Source: Haloarchaeobius salinus (GTDB lineage Archaea > Halobacteriota > Halobacteria > Halobacteriales > Natrialbaceae). Taken from it: DNA of 64,000 nucleotides. Under the pieces are notes generated by a model that saw nothing but the letters and a program-made list of their open reading frames with translations, did no database searches and was not told the origin of the DNA. This document shows positions 8,322-20,700 of this stretch, in pieces. The translations under genes were made by a program, and so were the position numbers. The stretch is taken from the NCBI RefSeq assembly GCF_024464185.1, contig NZ_JANHAU010000001.1:248001-312000 (forward strand). Direction: 5' to 3'. How positions within the stretch are numbered: position 1 is the first letter of the stretch; every line of letters starts with the position of its first letter.

Positions 8322-8801
8322 TCAGACCGTCCCGGGAGAGGTGATGCCGAAGACGAACTCCATCGCGATGGAGGTCGCGAGCATCAGGACGGCCGCCAGG
8401 AACTGCTTGGTGTGCGTCGAGAACCGGTCGTTCTCGTTCACGTCGACCCACCGCATCGGTGGGAGCCAGGCCGCGAGGCGCTCGAGCCGGGTCGACGACC
8501 GCGCGCCCACCGAGCCCGACGCCTTCTTCTGCCTGTCGTCGCCGCTGGTGACGAACTCCCCCTTCGACTCCATCTTCGACGGCGAGTCCGGGCGCAACTG
8601 GAACGACGCGTACGCGAGCAGCGCGAACCCGACCCAGAACAGCACGTACTTCGTCCGGAACAGCGTCCCCTCCCCCGAGAGCTCGAAGAACGCCGACGCA
8701 CCCGCGACTGCGGCGGCCAGCAGGACCGCGTACGCCAGGGCGTCCAGCGTCTTCCGACCGAGTCGGATCGCTCCGACCACCTCCGGGGGTCGGTCGCTCA
8801 T
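8322..8801 (-). CDS. Membrane protein of unknown function, last gene of the peptide-importer operon
   Basis: The 159-residue protein has hydrophobic segments at about residues 20-42, 50-66 and 135-155. Between them is a charged cytoplasmic-type loop ([18 protein letters not shown]). Its ATG overlaps the stop of the preceding ATPase gene in an ATGA arrangement, so the two are very probably co-transcribed and translationally coupled. I do not recognise the family. An accessory role in the importer is conceivable from the overlap alone. Confidence 0.75.
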   Translation of the reverse strand: MSDRPPEVVGAIRLGRKTLDALAYAVLLAAAVAGASAFFELSGEGTLFRTKYVLFWVGFALLAYASFQLRPDSPSKMESKGEFVTSGDDRQKKASGSVGARSSTRLERLAAWLPPMRWVDVNENDRFSTHTKQFLAAVLMLATSIAMEFVFGITSPGTV

Positions 8802-10464
8802 CGCTTCTGTTTGAGCTTCTCGAACTCCGGCGCGGGGTCCTCGTACCGGTCGACGTGTCGGTGACAGAAGCTCGTCCGACCGTCGTCGCTGACCGTGTAG
8901 TGCTTCGGCCGGTCGGTGTCGCAGATGCTGCCGAACTGGTCGAACAGGTACTTCCGGGCCTTGTTGTCGTGGCCCTTCTCCACGAAGCTCGCCGCCTCGC
9001 GGACGTGCTCTGCGACCTCCGAGGGGACGTCCACGTCGCCGAACAGCTCGTCCGTAATCTCCGTCACGTCGGAGAAGCGCGTCGACCGACCGAGCAGCTC
9101 CCGGGCGTGGTCAGTGAGCGACCGGTCCGCACGGGTCCGCTCGCGGATGACCTCCCGGAAGACCTCGACGCGCTGCCAGATGTCGTCGTCGATGTGCTGG
9201 TACTCGTCGGGACGGATCTTCACCGGACAGCGCGTGCTGAACGGACAGCCGATGGGCGGGTCGCGCGGGCTCGGCGGCGTCCCGCGCAGGGTGATCCGGT
9301 CCTTCGACGCGGACGGGTCCGGCTCCGGGATCGCCGACAGCAGCGAGTGTGTGTACGGATTCCCGGGGTTCTCGAACAGCCCGTCCGTCGGGCCGATCTC
9401 CATCAGGTTGCCGAGGTACATCACCGCGACCCGGTCACAGATGTGCCGGACGACGCTCAGGTCGTGCGCGATGAACAGGTACGTGAGCCCGAACTCCTCC
9501 TGGAGGTCCTCCAGCAGGTTCAGGATCTTCGCCTGCACGGAGACGTCGAGCGCCGACACCGGCTCGTCGAGCACCAGGAAGTCCGGTTCGAGCGCGAGCG
9601 AGCGGGCGATACCCACGCGCTGGCGCTGCCCGCCGGAGAACTGGTGCGGGTAGCGGTAGTAGTGCTCCGGGCGGAGCCCGACGGTCTCCAGCAGTTCGCG
9701 GACGCGCTCGCGGCGCTCCCGGGGTGTCCCCCAGTTGTGGACGTCGAGCGGCTCGCGGACGATCTCGCCGACCGTCATCCGGTCGTTGAGGCTCGACTCG
9801 GGGTCCTGGAAGACGATACCGAGCTGGCGGCCGCGCAGCCGCTTCAGCGCGCGCGGCGGTGCAGTGGTCACGTCGATGTAGCCGCGGTCGACGTCGTAGA
9901 CGCCGTTCTCGATGCGGCCCTCCTCGACGAAGACGAAGTCCTTCTCGCCGAACAGGCCGAGCTTCGGGCCGAAGCCCTGGTCGATGACGTCCGAGACGTC
10001 CAGACCGGTCTGCTGGACGAACTCCGCGGCGTCGATTTCGTCCGCGCTGACGTCCTCCCAGCCGCGGTCGGGCGCGACCGCCTTCGGCTCGACGCCGTCG
10101 GCGAACAGCTTCGTCACCAGCTCCGTCGGTTCGTTGTCGGCGTACACCTCGCGGAGGTCGACCGTTCGACGCCCGTAGGTGTTGGCCATCTCCTCGACGA
10201 CGTCGGGCTTCTGGAATCGGCTCGTCCCGGCGGTCGCGTCCTCGAGCTGGACGAGCGTGCGCCCGAGCGTCGACTTGCCACAGCCGGACTCGCCGACGAG
10301 ACCGAGCGTCTCGCCCTTCTTGATGTCGAAGCTCACGCCGTCGACCGCCTTCACCGGCTCGTCGGCGATGAGCCCGCCACCGGGGTAGTACGTCTTCAGG
10401 TTCCGCACCTGGATCATCGGCTCTGCCTGGACCGTCGACTGCGACTCGGACATCGCTTGCTTGC

Positions 10465-10468
<4 letters not shown>
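8798..10468 (-). CDS. Dipeptide/oligopeptide ABC transporter ATPase (DppF/OppF type) with inserted domain
   Basis: The 556-residue ATPase shows Walker [10 protein letters not shown] (59-67), Q-loop at Gln221 (VFQDPESSL), signature SGGQRQR, Walker B FLVLDEP and the switch His in FIAHDLS. After it comes the C-terminal CPFSTRCP element typical of OppF/DppF, with more Cys residues ([15 protein letters not shown]). The distance from Walker A to the Q-loop is about 155 residues where about 50 is usual. The extra segment (about 75-200) includes [10 protein letters not shown] and [10 protein letters not shown] related segment is in the partner ATPase. It also has a long C-terminal extension. It works at the cytoplasmic face of the importer. 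Confidence 0.93.
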
Positions 10469-11858
<1,390 letters not shown>

Positions 11859-11862
<4 letters not shown>

Positions 11863-13679
11863 CCACCACCCCCTGCGGCGGCGGTCTCACCAGCACCACT
11901 GCCCTCGGACTGCGGGTCGATGGCGTCACGGATACCGTCGCCCAGCGCGTTGAAGCCGGTGACGACGAAGACGACCATCAGGCCCGGGATGGTGGCGATG
12001 TGCCACGAGACGGTGGTGACGTAGGGCCGACCGATGTTGACCGCACGGCCCCACTCGGGCGTCGGTGCCTGCACCCCGAGGCCGAGGAACGACAGTGCCG
12101 CGACGCTGATGATGATCCCCCCGATGGTGAGCGACCCGTAGATGAGCAGGTAGCCCGCCACGTAGGGGAGCATGTGCTTTCGCATCGTGGCCGACGGTCG
12201 CTGACCGTAGGACTTGGCTGCGTCGATCCACTCCTCCTCGGACACCTGGAACGCGGGCCCACGGATGGCACGCCACAGTCCCGGCCAGCCGGTGGCCGCG
12301 AAGATGAGTGCCAACAGGAACCCACCGCTGTAGATGTTCGAGATGGGGTGGTTCGCGAACACGACCGAGAGCAGGATGTAGATCAACAGCCCCGGTAGTG
12401 CCTGTATCGAGTCACTGGTGACGACGACGATGAGGTCGGCGAGCCCCTTGTAGTACGCCGTCACCATCGCGAGCGCGGTCGCGATGAAGCCGCCCAGGGC
12501 GATGGACAGCAAGCCGATGAACAGCGAGACGCGCGCGCCGTCGGCCATGAACGTGAACAAGTCCTTGCCGTTGGCGCGTTCAGAGAGTGTCCCGATGGGG
12601 TGGAACCGACCGTAGTCGTCGTAGCTCATCACACCGTAGTTCGAGTCGGGCGTCCCCTGGGAGGCGGACTGGAGGTTCGCCGTCCCGTGGGTCGACGTCT
12701 GCACCTGACCGTTCTCGACGTACTGGAACTCGTGTCCGTACGGGTTGTAGATGTTCTGTGCGGTGGTCGTCGGTCCCAGCGCGGGGGCGAACATCGCCAT
12801 CACGAGGAACAGGAACACGACCACGAAGCCGAACTGGCCCCAGCGGTGGGTGCGCAGCCGGTCGATCATGTCGTCACGCGGCGTCCAGTCGGCGAAGCGG
12901 TAGTGGCGACGGAACGTCTTGTAGCCCTTCCAGGCCCAGACGAGCCAGACGAAGGCGTACAGGTAGATCGCGAACACACGGACCGCCCAGGCGTAGGCGG
13001 GTGCGAGCCCGAGGAACGTGCCGTGGAAGTCGCCGATGGCGATGCGGGTGCCGAAGATCTCGCTCCCGGGCGGGTACTCGCCCTCGGCACCGGCGGGCGG
13101 GTTGAAGCCCTGGTTCGGGATCAGGTCCCGGGAGAGCAGCGTCGGGACGTTGGCGACGATCCAGTCCGCCGCCTTGGCCGTCGTCTGTGCGAAGCCGTGG
13201 ATCAGCTGTGCGAGCGTCGGTTCGCCGATGAGCGGGAGTGCGGGCAGGAACGCGAGCGGCTCGTACAGCAGGACGAGCCACAGCACCGCGAGGAACGCCC
13301 CGATGATGAACCGTTCGAGGAAGTCCGCCGAGATCGGCAGGTCCTCCAGTCCGAACGTCTCGACGACACTGAACGGGATGAACGCCGCCTTGACGAAGAC
13401 GGAGAACAACGCGAGCACGATGAGCGCGCCCAGTGCGGACATCACGGTCCCGCCGGCGAACCCGAGGGTGTCGTACATCGTGTCGACGTACCAGCCGCCG
13501 ACGTCCTTGCTGCCGCCGACGAGCGGGTTGATCTGTTCACCGAACAGGATCAGCGCGTCGACGAAGGCGCTGAACTCCACGGCGAGAAGCAGCAGTGCTC
13601 CGCCGAGCCAGACGAGCGCCGGTGTCGGGTTCGCCGCGATTCGACCGAAGACCGATTTGTTCTGAGTTACCTCGCTCAT
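11859..13679 (-). CDS. Peptide ABC transporter permease (DppC/OppC type) with extra N-terminal membrane domain
   Basis: The C-terminal 320 residues of this 606-residue protein are a DppC-type permease. The coupling loop (EAA motif) reads EEEWIDAAKSYGQ...MRKHMLP, and the family end SFLGLGVQAPTPEWG is clear. About 270 residues precede this, with four or more membrane segments and a long loop rich in Pro and Gly (about 165-215). That part is not found in ordinary DppC proteins, which have about 300 residues. An additional extracytoplasmic loop lies after FAPALGPTTTAQN. The extension may be an adaptation of haloarchaeal importers; its role is unknown. The C-terminus is low complexity (GAGETAAAGGGG). 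Confidence 0.9.
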
Positions 13680-13680
13680 G

Positions 13681-14766
13681 TTATTCGTACCCCACTCGTG
13701 GGTCGATGATCGTGTAGAGGAAGTCCTGGAAGATGTTCATGAAGACGATGATGAGGATGAAGATGTACATCAGGGAGCCGACCAGCGGCATGTCGCCCTG
13801 GATGGCCGCCTGGAAGAACAGGTAGCCGATCCCGTTGATGGCGAAGATCTGCTCCAGGATGACCGAGCCACCGATGAGCAGGAACGCCTCGTTCAGGATG
13901 ATCGGCACCAGCGGGATGAGCGCGTTCCGGAACACGTGCTTCCAGACGATCTTCTGTCGGGAGAGCCCCTTCGCGCGGGCGGTCTCGACGTACTTCGAGT
14001 TGATCGTCTCGAGCACCGCGGTCCGGCCCAGGCGCATCTCGTTACCCATGGACGCGGAGCCGAGGACGATGGCCGGCGGGAGGACCATCTTCACCGCACG
14101 CACGAACACCTCCCAGTCGAAGCTGAACAGGGAGATCGTGGTCCCGCCGATGGTGAACAGCTCGGTGCCGTTCGAGTTGTAGAAGTTCAGCGGCGGTGGC
14201 GTCCCGATGTTGTTGGTGACGAGCCAGGCGTCCCACTGGAACTGGACGACGCCGAACGTCAGTATCTCCGAGTAGTGGACTGACTGACTCAGCACCGAGT
14301 AGAGGATGACGCCGAGCCAGAAGTTCGGCATGGCACGCCAGATGATGCCGCCGAACGAGGCGAAGTAGTCACCCATCGTGTTCGGGTTGAGCCCGGCGTA
14401 GAAGCCGAGCGGGATGCCGATGAACAGCGGAATGAGTACCGACCAGAAGCCCAGCCAGAGCGTGCGCGGGGCGTGGTCGACGATGAGCGTCATCGCCTTG
14501 GTGTTCTCCTGGATGACGTAGGAGTTGCCCAGGTCGAACGTGAGCAGCCCGACCATGAACTCGATGTACTGTTCCCACAGCGGCCGGTTCAGTCCGAGTT
14601 GTTGTTCCACCCGGGCGTACTGCGACGGTGGAGTGTTCGGACCGAGGATGGCCGCAACCGGGTCGAGTGGACCCAGTCGAAGGATCATGAACGTGATTGT
14701 CACGCCGAACAGCACCACAGGGACTGCCAGGAGGAGTCTGCGGGCGAAGTACCCCCAGCGACTCAT
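13681..14766 (-). CDS. Peptide ABC transporter permease (DppB/OppB type)
   Basis: The 361-residue permease begins MSRWGYFARRLLLAVPVVLFGVTITF, the usual first membrane helix of DppB. It carries the family loop PLDPVAAILGP and the coupling EAA loop (YVETARAKGLSRQKI...HVFRNALIPLV). Six or so membrane helices are present. An extracytoplasmic insertion of about 60 residues (around 190-250, including NNIGTPPPLNFYNSNG) is longer than in bacterial DppB. It is the first gene of the dppBCDF-like operon and has its own promoter, separated from the binding-protein gene by a terminator-like T tract. Confidence 0.92.
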   Translation of the reverse strand: MSRWGYFARRLLLAVPVVLFGVTITFMILRLGPLDPVAAILGPNTPPSQYARVEQQLGLNRPLWEQYIEFMVGLLTFDLGNSYVIQENTKAMTLIVDHAPRTLWLGFWSVLIPLFIGIPLGFYAGLNPNTMGDYFASFGGIIWRAMPNFWLGVILYSVLSQSVHYSEILTFGVVQFQWDAWLVTNNIGTPPPLNFYNSNGTELFTIGGTTISLFSFDWEVFVRAVKMVLPPAIVLGSASMGNEMRLGRTAVLETINSKYVETARAKGLSRQKIVWKHVFRNALIPLVPIILNEAFLLIGGSVILEQIFAINGIGYLFFQAAIQGDMPLVGSLMYIFILIIVFMNIFQDFLYTIIDPRVGYE

Positions 14767-14815
14767 GGCACGGCCCTCCGGTGAGCCACTTCCATCACCA
14801 TTGTTCTACTGGGAG

Positions 14816-14822
14816 TATATTT
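14816..14822 (-). promoter_or_regulatory. Probable TATA element of the permease/ATPase operon
   Basis: TATATTT (minus strand AAATATA) lies 50-56 bases before the ATG of the first permease gene. It would allow the membrane and ATPase subunits to be transcribed apart from the upstream binding-protein gene. Confidence 0.5.
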
Positions 14823-14890
14823 CGCACCCATGGTTATGTCTTGCGTTCCTCAGCGGCCGTATTTCGGGACGTACCCGGGGCTACGCGCCC

Positions 14891-14904
14891 GAAAAATGAA
14901 AAAG
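14891..14904 (-). terminator. T-tract terminator after the binding-protein gene
   Basis: On the minus strand two T runs (TTTTTCATTTTTC) start 24 bases after the binding-protein stop codon. Runs of T without a hairpin are the usual archaeal terminators. Strong termination here would let the lipoprotein be made in excess of the membrane subunits. Confidence 0.6.
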
Positions 14905-14927
14905 CCGAAACGGGACCGAAACCCGAG

Positions 14928-16799
14928 TTAGCTGCGGTCGTTCAGGTAGACGTTGTTGAGCTTCTGGCGGCTGCCGCCACCGGCACCGACGCGCGGCATG
15001 TCGACCCAGTCGTACGCGAAGCGCTCGTTGGCCAGGTGGTAGGTGGGCAGCAGGATCATGTCGTCCCACAGCGCCTCCTCCATCTCGACGTAGGCCTCGT
15101 TACGGATCTGCTGGGCCTCCTCGGTCGGGGCCGGGTTGTTGCTGATGCGGTCCCAGGCGTCGGATGCGCGCTGCGGCGCGTCCGTGTCGGAGTCGTCCCA
15201 GTCGAGGTAGAAGCCCTGTGCACCGCCCTCCTGGTCGGTGTTCGTGAGCTCCGGAACGACCTGCCCGAGGAAGTTGTCCGGGGCGGGCCAGTCCATGATC
15301 CACCCGAGCGAGTAGGCGGCGAGGTTCCCGTTGCGGCCGCGGTTGAGCAGCGTCGAGAACGGTGCCTCCTCGAGCTGGAGGTTGACGTGGGCGTTCGCGA
15401 GCTTGTCGCGGAGGATGGTGCCCAGTCCCTGCCAGGTGTCGGACTCGTAGGTGGTCAGCGTGACCTCGTACTGGTTGTTCGGTCCGTAGCCAGCGTCCTC
15501 CATGACCTGGCGTGCGGACTCGATGTCGGTCGTGTTGTAGCCGTAGGGGTAGTTCTCCTCGGCGTGTGCGTCGTACTCCGGACCCTGACCGGGGTAGATG
15601 CCCGGCGGGGTGAGGTGGTACGCGGCCTTGCCGCGGCCCTTGAAGACCTCCTCGACACCCTCCTGCTGGTCGTTGACGTACGCCATCGCCTTCCGGGCGG
15701 CGGGCTCGATGTTCTTGGCGTTCAGGCCGATGTAGTACGTGTTGATGGTCGCGTACTTGAGGTACTGTGCGGTCTCACCGTTCCGCATCGGACCGTAGGT
15801 ACCGATCTCGCGACCTTTGGAGTCCTCCTGCTCGACGGAGACCAGGCTCGGGTCGTACTGCGACGTCGGCATGGAGACCAGGTCGGAGTTCTTGTTCTGG
15901 CCGTAGTTGTACGCAGCGTCGGTGTCCGTGATGACCTGCCAGTGGACGCCGGCGACGTGCGGGACCGGGCCGTGGTAGTCCTCGTTGCGGACGATGTCAC
16001 ACGAGGTGTTGGTCTCCCAGCTCTCGAACACGAACGGCCCTGCGCCGATCGGGTTGTTGCGTGCGAAGTCCTCGTACTCCATCTCGCCGTCGTAGTCCCC
16101 GTGGTCGCCGACGATGCCTTCCGGCACGGCGGAGAACGAGGTGTAGGCGAGCATCTCCAGCGTCGAGGCGAACGGCGACTGGAGGCTGAGCTCGAAGGTC
16201 TTGTCGTCGACGGCGGTCGCGCCGAGCGAACCCCACACGTAGTTGCCCTCGTCGTCGGCCTCCTGCTCGATGCCCATCGCGTAGTTGGTCGTGAAGTACT
16301 GACGACGGCTGTTCGAGGAGCCCGCGAGGCGCTCGAACGAGTAGACGAAGTCCTGTGCGGTGACCTCGTCACCGTTGTGGAACTGGACGTCCTCCTTGAT
16401 CTCGAACGTGTACGTCGTGAAGTCGTCGGAGATCTCGTAGTCGGCGGCGATGAGTGGTTCGACCTCGATCTCGCCGTTCGGGTAGTTCATCAGCGCGTCG
16501 AAGACGTTCTGAATGACCGTCCCGGACGCGGTGTCCGTCGCGGCCACCGGGTCCAGGGTGCTCATCGTCGAATTGATGAGCTGGAACGTCTTGTCGAGGA
16601 GTTCGCGGTCCTCACCCGTGTCTCGGGTGGTCTCGTCGGCCGCGGTCTCCTGTGCTTCGGTCTCGGTGTCCTCGGGTTCGGTCTCGGTGTCGTCTCCTTC
16701 ACCGCCACCGCCGAGACATCCCGCGACTGCGACTGCAGAAGCTGTGCCACCGGTCGCCTTCAGGAAGCGACGGCGGTCAATGCTGGTATTGTCTGTCAT
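14928..16799 (-). CDS. Peptide ABC transporter substrate-binding lipoprotein (SBP family 5)
   Basis: The 623-residue protein has a twin-arginine signal (DRRRFLKATGG) ending in lipobox VAGC, so Cys28 should be lipidated and the protein anchored outside the cell. An acidic Glu/Thr-rich linker follows. The body has the features of family 5 solute-binding proteins (DppA/OppA), for example DFTTYTFEIKEDVQFHNGD and DFVYSFERLAG. It should capture di- or oligopeptides in the saline medium and deliver them to the permeases encoded downstream on the same strand. Ligand specificity cannot be read off. Confidence 0.93.
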   Translation of the reverse strand: MTDNTSIDRRRFLKATGGTASAVAVAGCLGGGGEGDDTETEPEDTETEAQETAADETTRDTGEDRELLDKTFQLINSTMSTLDPVAATDTASGTVIQNVFDALMNYPNGEIEVEPLIAADYEISDDFTTYTFEIKEDVQFHNGDEVTAQDFVYSFERLAGSSNSRRQYFTTNYAMGIEQEADDEGNYVWGSLGATAVDDKTFELSLQSPFASTLEMLAYTSFSAVPEGIVGDHGDYDGEMEYEDFARNNPIGAGPFVFESWETNTSCDIVRNEDYHGPVPHVAGVHWQVITDTDAAYNYGQNKNSDLVSMPTSQYDPSLVSVEQEDSKGREIGTYGPMRNGETAQYLKYATINTYYIGLNAKNIEPAARKAMAYVNDQQEGVEEVFKGRGKAAYHLTPPGIYPGQGPEYDAHAEENYPYGYNTTDIESARQVMEDAGYGPNNQYEVTLTTYESDTWQGLGTILRDKLANAHVNLQLEEAPFSTLLNRGRNGNLAAYSLGWIMDWPAPDNFLGQVVPELTNTDQEGGAQGFYLDWDDSDTDAPQRASDAWDRISNNPAPTEEAQQIRNEAYVEMEEALWDDMILLPTYHLANERFAYDWVDMPRVGAGGGSRQKLNNVYLNDRS

Positions 16800-17107
16800 C
16801 CCAGGCAGCCATTTTGAGACGATATGGTTAAAATTACCGTTATGGTCTGTGGCTGTTTTACATACCCTAACATTTAAATTGGGGCTCCCCCGTCACCCGG
16901 TTTTCTCCCTCATTCATGCCAACGAGTAACACGGTAATGTTGCTGGTAGGGAAGCATTGAAGCACGATCCGCACCGGCTTGATATATAATGCAACCCTTT
17001 CCCGACCAGCTCGGTGGTGTTCCGTCGCACGCGAGGCGCGTGCGTGAAACAGTAAACTGAATTGTCGATTCGACGCGTTTATCAGTGCCCATGAGAGACT
17101 GACTCAT
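16800..17107. other. AT-rich divergent intergenic region
   Basis: About 300 bases without a gene between the binding-protein gene (left) and the 56-residue gene (right). It is clearly more AT-rich than its surroundings. On the minus strand ATTTAAATG (about 16873-16881) is a possible TATA for the binding protein with a leader of about 45-50 bases. On the plus strand TTTATC at 17078-17083 lies 25-30 bases before the next ATG. GATATATAATG near 16980 is another candidate element without an obvious gene. Confidence 0.6.
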
Positions 17108-17278
17108 ATGGCAGCATCCGAGCCAGGTTCGTCGGAGTTCCCTGACGAGCACGACGTCGTAGCGTCTGTCGATGGTGAAGGCTCCGCACAGGAGTACGTC
17201 ATCGCAGACATCACAGCGGATGGAGCCTGGCTCTCCATGCAGGCGGAGGACGCACCGGACCTCCCGGCCTGGCGATAA
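17108..17278 (+). CDS. 56-residue acidic protein of unknown function
   Basis: The ATG at 17108 opens a 56-codon frame. The product begins MAASEPGSSEFPDEHD, then VVASVDGEGSAQEYVIADI and TADGAWLSMQ, giving a short all-beta-like acidic protein. Codon use fits the host. A TATA-like TTTATC lies 25-30 bases upstream, the spacing expected for a leaderless message. A T run at 17348-17352 may terminate it. I recall small conserved haloarchaeal proteins of this shape but cannot name a function. Confidence 0.7.
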   Translation: MAASEPGSSEFPDEHDVVASVDGEGSAQEYVIADITADGAWLSMQAEDAPDLPAWR

Positions 17279-17377
17279 CGCCCGCCGGCTTCTCCCGCGA
17301 CGCAGCACCGACCAGCCGCGGCTCCGGTCGCGGCCGATGACACTACCTTTTTGCCGTCGACCCCCCTTCACGGGGAT

Positions 17378-17797
17378 ATGCACTACCGGGAGGTCGCCAC
17401 CGAGCGGGAGTTCTGCTGTCGGCTGGAGACCGGCGGCGACTGGCGCGCACAGCTCGAGGAGCTGGCCGCCGACGAGGAGATCGAGGCCGCCTGGTTCACC
17501 GGACTCGGCGCGGTCCAGGACGCCGAGGTGTGGTTCTACGACCAGGAGACCTGCGAGTACGACGCCGTCACCTTCGACGAGCCGCTGGAGGTCGCCGCCT
17601 GCGTCGGTAACGTCGCCGACCTCGACGGTGAGCCGTTCGCGCACACCCACGCCGTGCTCTCGCGGCCGAGCGGCGGCGCGCTCGCCGGGCACCTGGACGC
17701 CGCGACGGTCTGGGCCGGCGAGCTGTACGTCCGAGTGTTCGAGGAACCGCTCGTCCGCGAGCACGACGAGACCACCGACCTGGACCTCTGGCTATAA
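17378..17797 (+). CDS. PPC (PCC/DUF296) domain protein
   Basis: The 139-residue protein is a single PPC domain. It begins MHYREVATEREFCCRLETGGDW and shows IEAAWFTGLGAVQDAEVWFYD and the PFAHTHAVLSR segment with the paired His typical of the family. In plants PPC domains belong to AT-hook proteins; in prokaryotes they stand alone, form trimers and may bind DNA or a ligand. Its TAA stop shares one base with the ATG of polC (TAATG), so the two are translated from one message. The start at 17378 is chosen because it begins the conserved domain. Confidence 0.88.
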   Translation: MHYREVATEREFCCRLETGGDWRAQLEELAADEEIEAAWFTGLGAVQDAEVWFYDQETCEYDAVTFDEPLEVAACVGNVADLDGEPFAHTHAVLSRPSGGALAGHLDAATVWAGELYVRVFEEPLVREHDETTDLDLWL

Positions 17798-20700
17798 TGC
17801 GGGAGGCAGACGAGCGCTACTTCGAACGGATCGAATCGCGCCTCGGCGAGGCGTTCGACCTCGCAGAGCGCGCGAAGGCGACCGGCGGCGACCCCGAACC
17901 GGAGGTCGAGATCCCGACCGCCCGGGACATGGCCGACCGCGTCGAGAACATCCTCGGCATCGACGGCGTCGCCGAACGGGTCCGCGAACTCGAGGGCGAG
18001 ATGAGCCGCGAGGAGGCCGCCCTCGAACTCGTCGAGGACTTCGTCGAGGGCAGTGTCGGCGACTACGAGTCCCGCGAGGGGAAGGTCGAGGGTGCGGTCC
18101 GGACCGCCGTCGCCCTGCTCACCGAGGGCGTCGTCGCGGCCCCCATCGAGGGTATCGACCGCGTCGAACTGCTGGAGAACGACGACGGCACCGAGTTCAT
18201 CAACGTCTACTACGCCGGCCCCATCCGCTCCGCCGGCGGGACGGCACAGGCGCTCTCCGTGCTCGTCGCGGACTACGCCCGCGCACTGCTGGACATCGAC
18301 CAGTTCAAAGCTCGCGGTGACGAGGTCGAACGATACGCCGAGGAGATCGCGCTGTACGACAAGGAGACCGGCCTCCAGTACTCGCCGAAGGACGAGGAGA
18401 CGAAGTTCATCGCCGAGCACATGCCCATCATGCTCGACGGCGAGGCGACCGGCGACGAGGAGGTGTCGGGCTTCCGCGACCTCGAACGCGTCGACACCAA
18501 CTCCGCCCGCGGCGGGATGTGCCTCGTCCTCGCGGAGGGGATCGCGCTGAAGGCCCCGAAGATCCAGCGCTACACGAAGAACCTGGACGAGGTGGACTGG
18601 CCGTGGCTCCAGGACCTCATCGACGGCACGTACTACGACAAAGGTGGGGGCGACGACGACGGCGAGAGCGACGCGGACGACGACGGCGAAGAGACCGCGT
18701 CCGAGGACAGCGACGACGGCGAGAGCGACGCGGACGACGGCCCGACCGGCCCGCCACGCGTCGAGAAGAGCCAGAAGTTCCTGCGGGACCTCATCGCCGG
18801 CCGCCCCGTCTTCAGCCACCCCTGCGAGTCCGGCGGCTTCCGGCTGCGCTACGGCCGGGCGCGCAACCACGGCTTCGCGACGGCGGGCGTCCACCCCGCC
18901 ACGATGCACCTCGTCGACGACTTCCTCGCGACCGGGACCCAGATAAAGACCGAACGTCCCGGCAAGGCCGCCGGCGTCGTCCCCGTCGACTCCATCGAGG
19001 GACCGACGGTCCGACTCGCCAACGGCGACGTGCGCCGCGTCGACGACCCCGAGGAGGCACTCGAGATACGCAACGGCGTCGAGCGCATCCTCGACCTCGG
19101 CGAGTACCTCGTCAACTACGGCGAGTTCGTCGAGAACAACCACCCGCTCGCGCCCGCCTCCTACACCGTCGAGTGGTGGCGCGGCGAGCTGGACGAGGCG
19201 GGCGCGGACGTCCAGGCACTCAGGGACTCCCCGCACGTCGACCTCGAGGACCCCAGCGCCGAGGAGGCGCTGGAGTGGGTCGCGGAGTACGACGCGCCGC
19301 TGCACCCCGCGTACACCTACGTCTGGCACGACGTCTCCGTCGCCGCCTTCGACGAACTCGCCGAGGCCGTCGCCGACGGCTACGTCGAGGACGGCGTCCT
19401 GCACGTCCCGCGCCGGGGCGAGGTCCGCGAGACCGTCGAGACGCTGCTGAAACCGCACTACCAGACCGACGACGAACTGCTGATACGGGACTACGCCCCC
19501 TTCCTCAGGTGCCTCGGCGTCGACGCGGACCTCGAACGCACCTGGACGCTCGACGACCTCTCCGAGCGCGCGCTGACCTGGGGCACCAGCGACGACACGG
19601 TCGACGCCGGGCAGGTCGCCGACCCTGCCGACCCCGACGACGACCACCCGCCCGGCACCAACGCCATCGAGGCCGTCAACGAGGTCGCGCCGTTCACCGT
19701 CCGCGAGCGTGCCCCGACCCGCATCGGGAACCGGATGGGCCGGCCCGAGAAGTCGGAGTCACGCGACCTCTCACCTGCGGTCCACACCCTGTTCCCCGTC
19801 GGCGAGGCCGGCGGCAGCCAGCGCTCCGTCGCCGAAGGGGCGAAACACGCCCCCGACATGCGCTCGACCCCCGGCCGCATCGAGGCCCAGGTCGGCACCC
19901 GCGAGTGCACCGGTTGCGGCGAGAAAACGTTCGAGACGCGCTGTCCCGACTGCGGCGAGCGCACCGAACCGTACTACTTCTGCCCCGACTGCGAGCAGGC
20001 GCTCGAACCCGACGACGCGGGCCGGGTGTACTGCGACCACTGCGAGGTCGACGGGACCAGCGTCGAGTTCCACGAGATCGACCTCAAGGAGCAGTACTGG
20101 AGCGCCATGGACGAGGTCGGCGAGCGCGAGAACGCCTTCGAGATCCTGAAAGGCGTCAAGGGGCTCTCCTCGACGAACAAGACGCCCGAACCCATGGCCA
20201 AGGGCGTCCTCCGCGCGAAACACGGCGTCACCGCGTTCAAGGACGGCACCGTCCGCTACGACATGACCGACCTCCCCGTGACCGCCGTCCGCGCAACCGA
20301 GCTCGACGTCACCGCCGACCAGCTCCGCGCGCTCGGCTACGAGACCGACGTCCACGGCGACGAACTCCGCCACGACGACCAGCTCGTCGAGCTCAAGGTG
20401 CAGGACATCGTCCTCTCCGACGGCGCGGCCGAGCACATGCTCAAGACCGCCGACTTCGTCGACGACCTCCTCGAATCCTACTACGGCCTCGAACCGTTCT
20501 ACGAGATGGACGAGCGCGAGGAGCTCGTCGGCGAGCTCGTCTTCGGGATGGCACCCCACACCTCCGCCGCGACCGTGGGGCGGGTCGTGGGCTTTACGAG
20601 TGCTGCGGTCGGGTACGCGCATCCGTACTTCCACGCGGCGAAGCGCCGGAACTGCTTCCACCCCGAGACGAAGATCTGGTTCGAGGACGAGGACGGCGAG

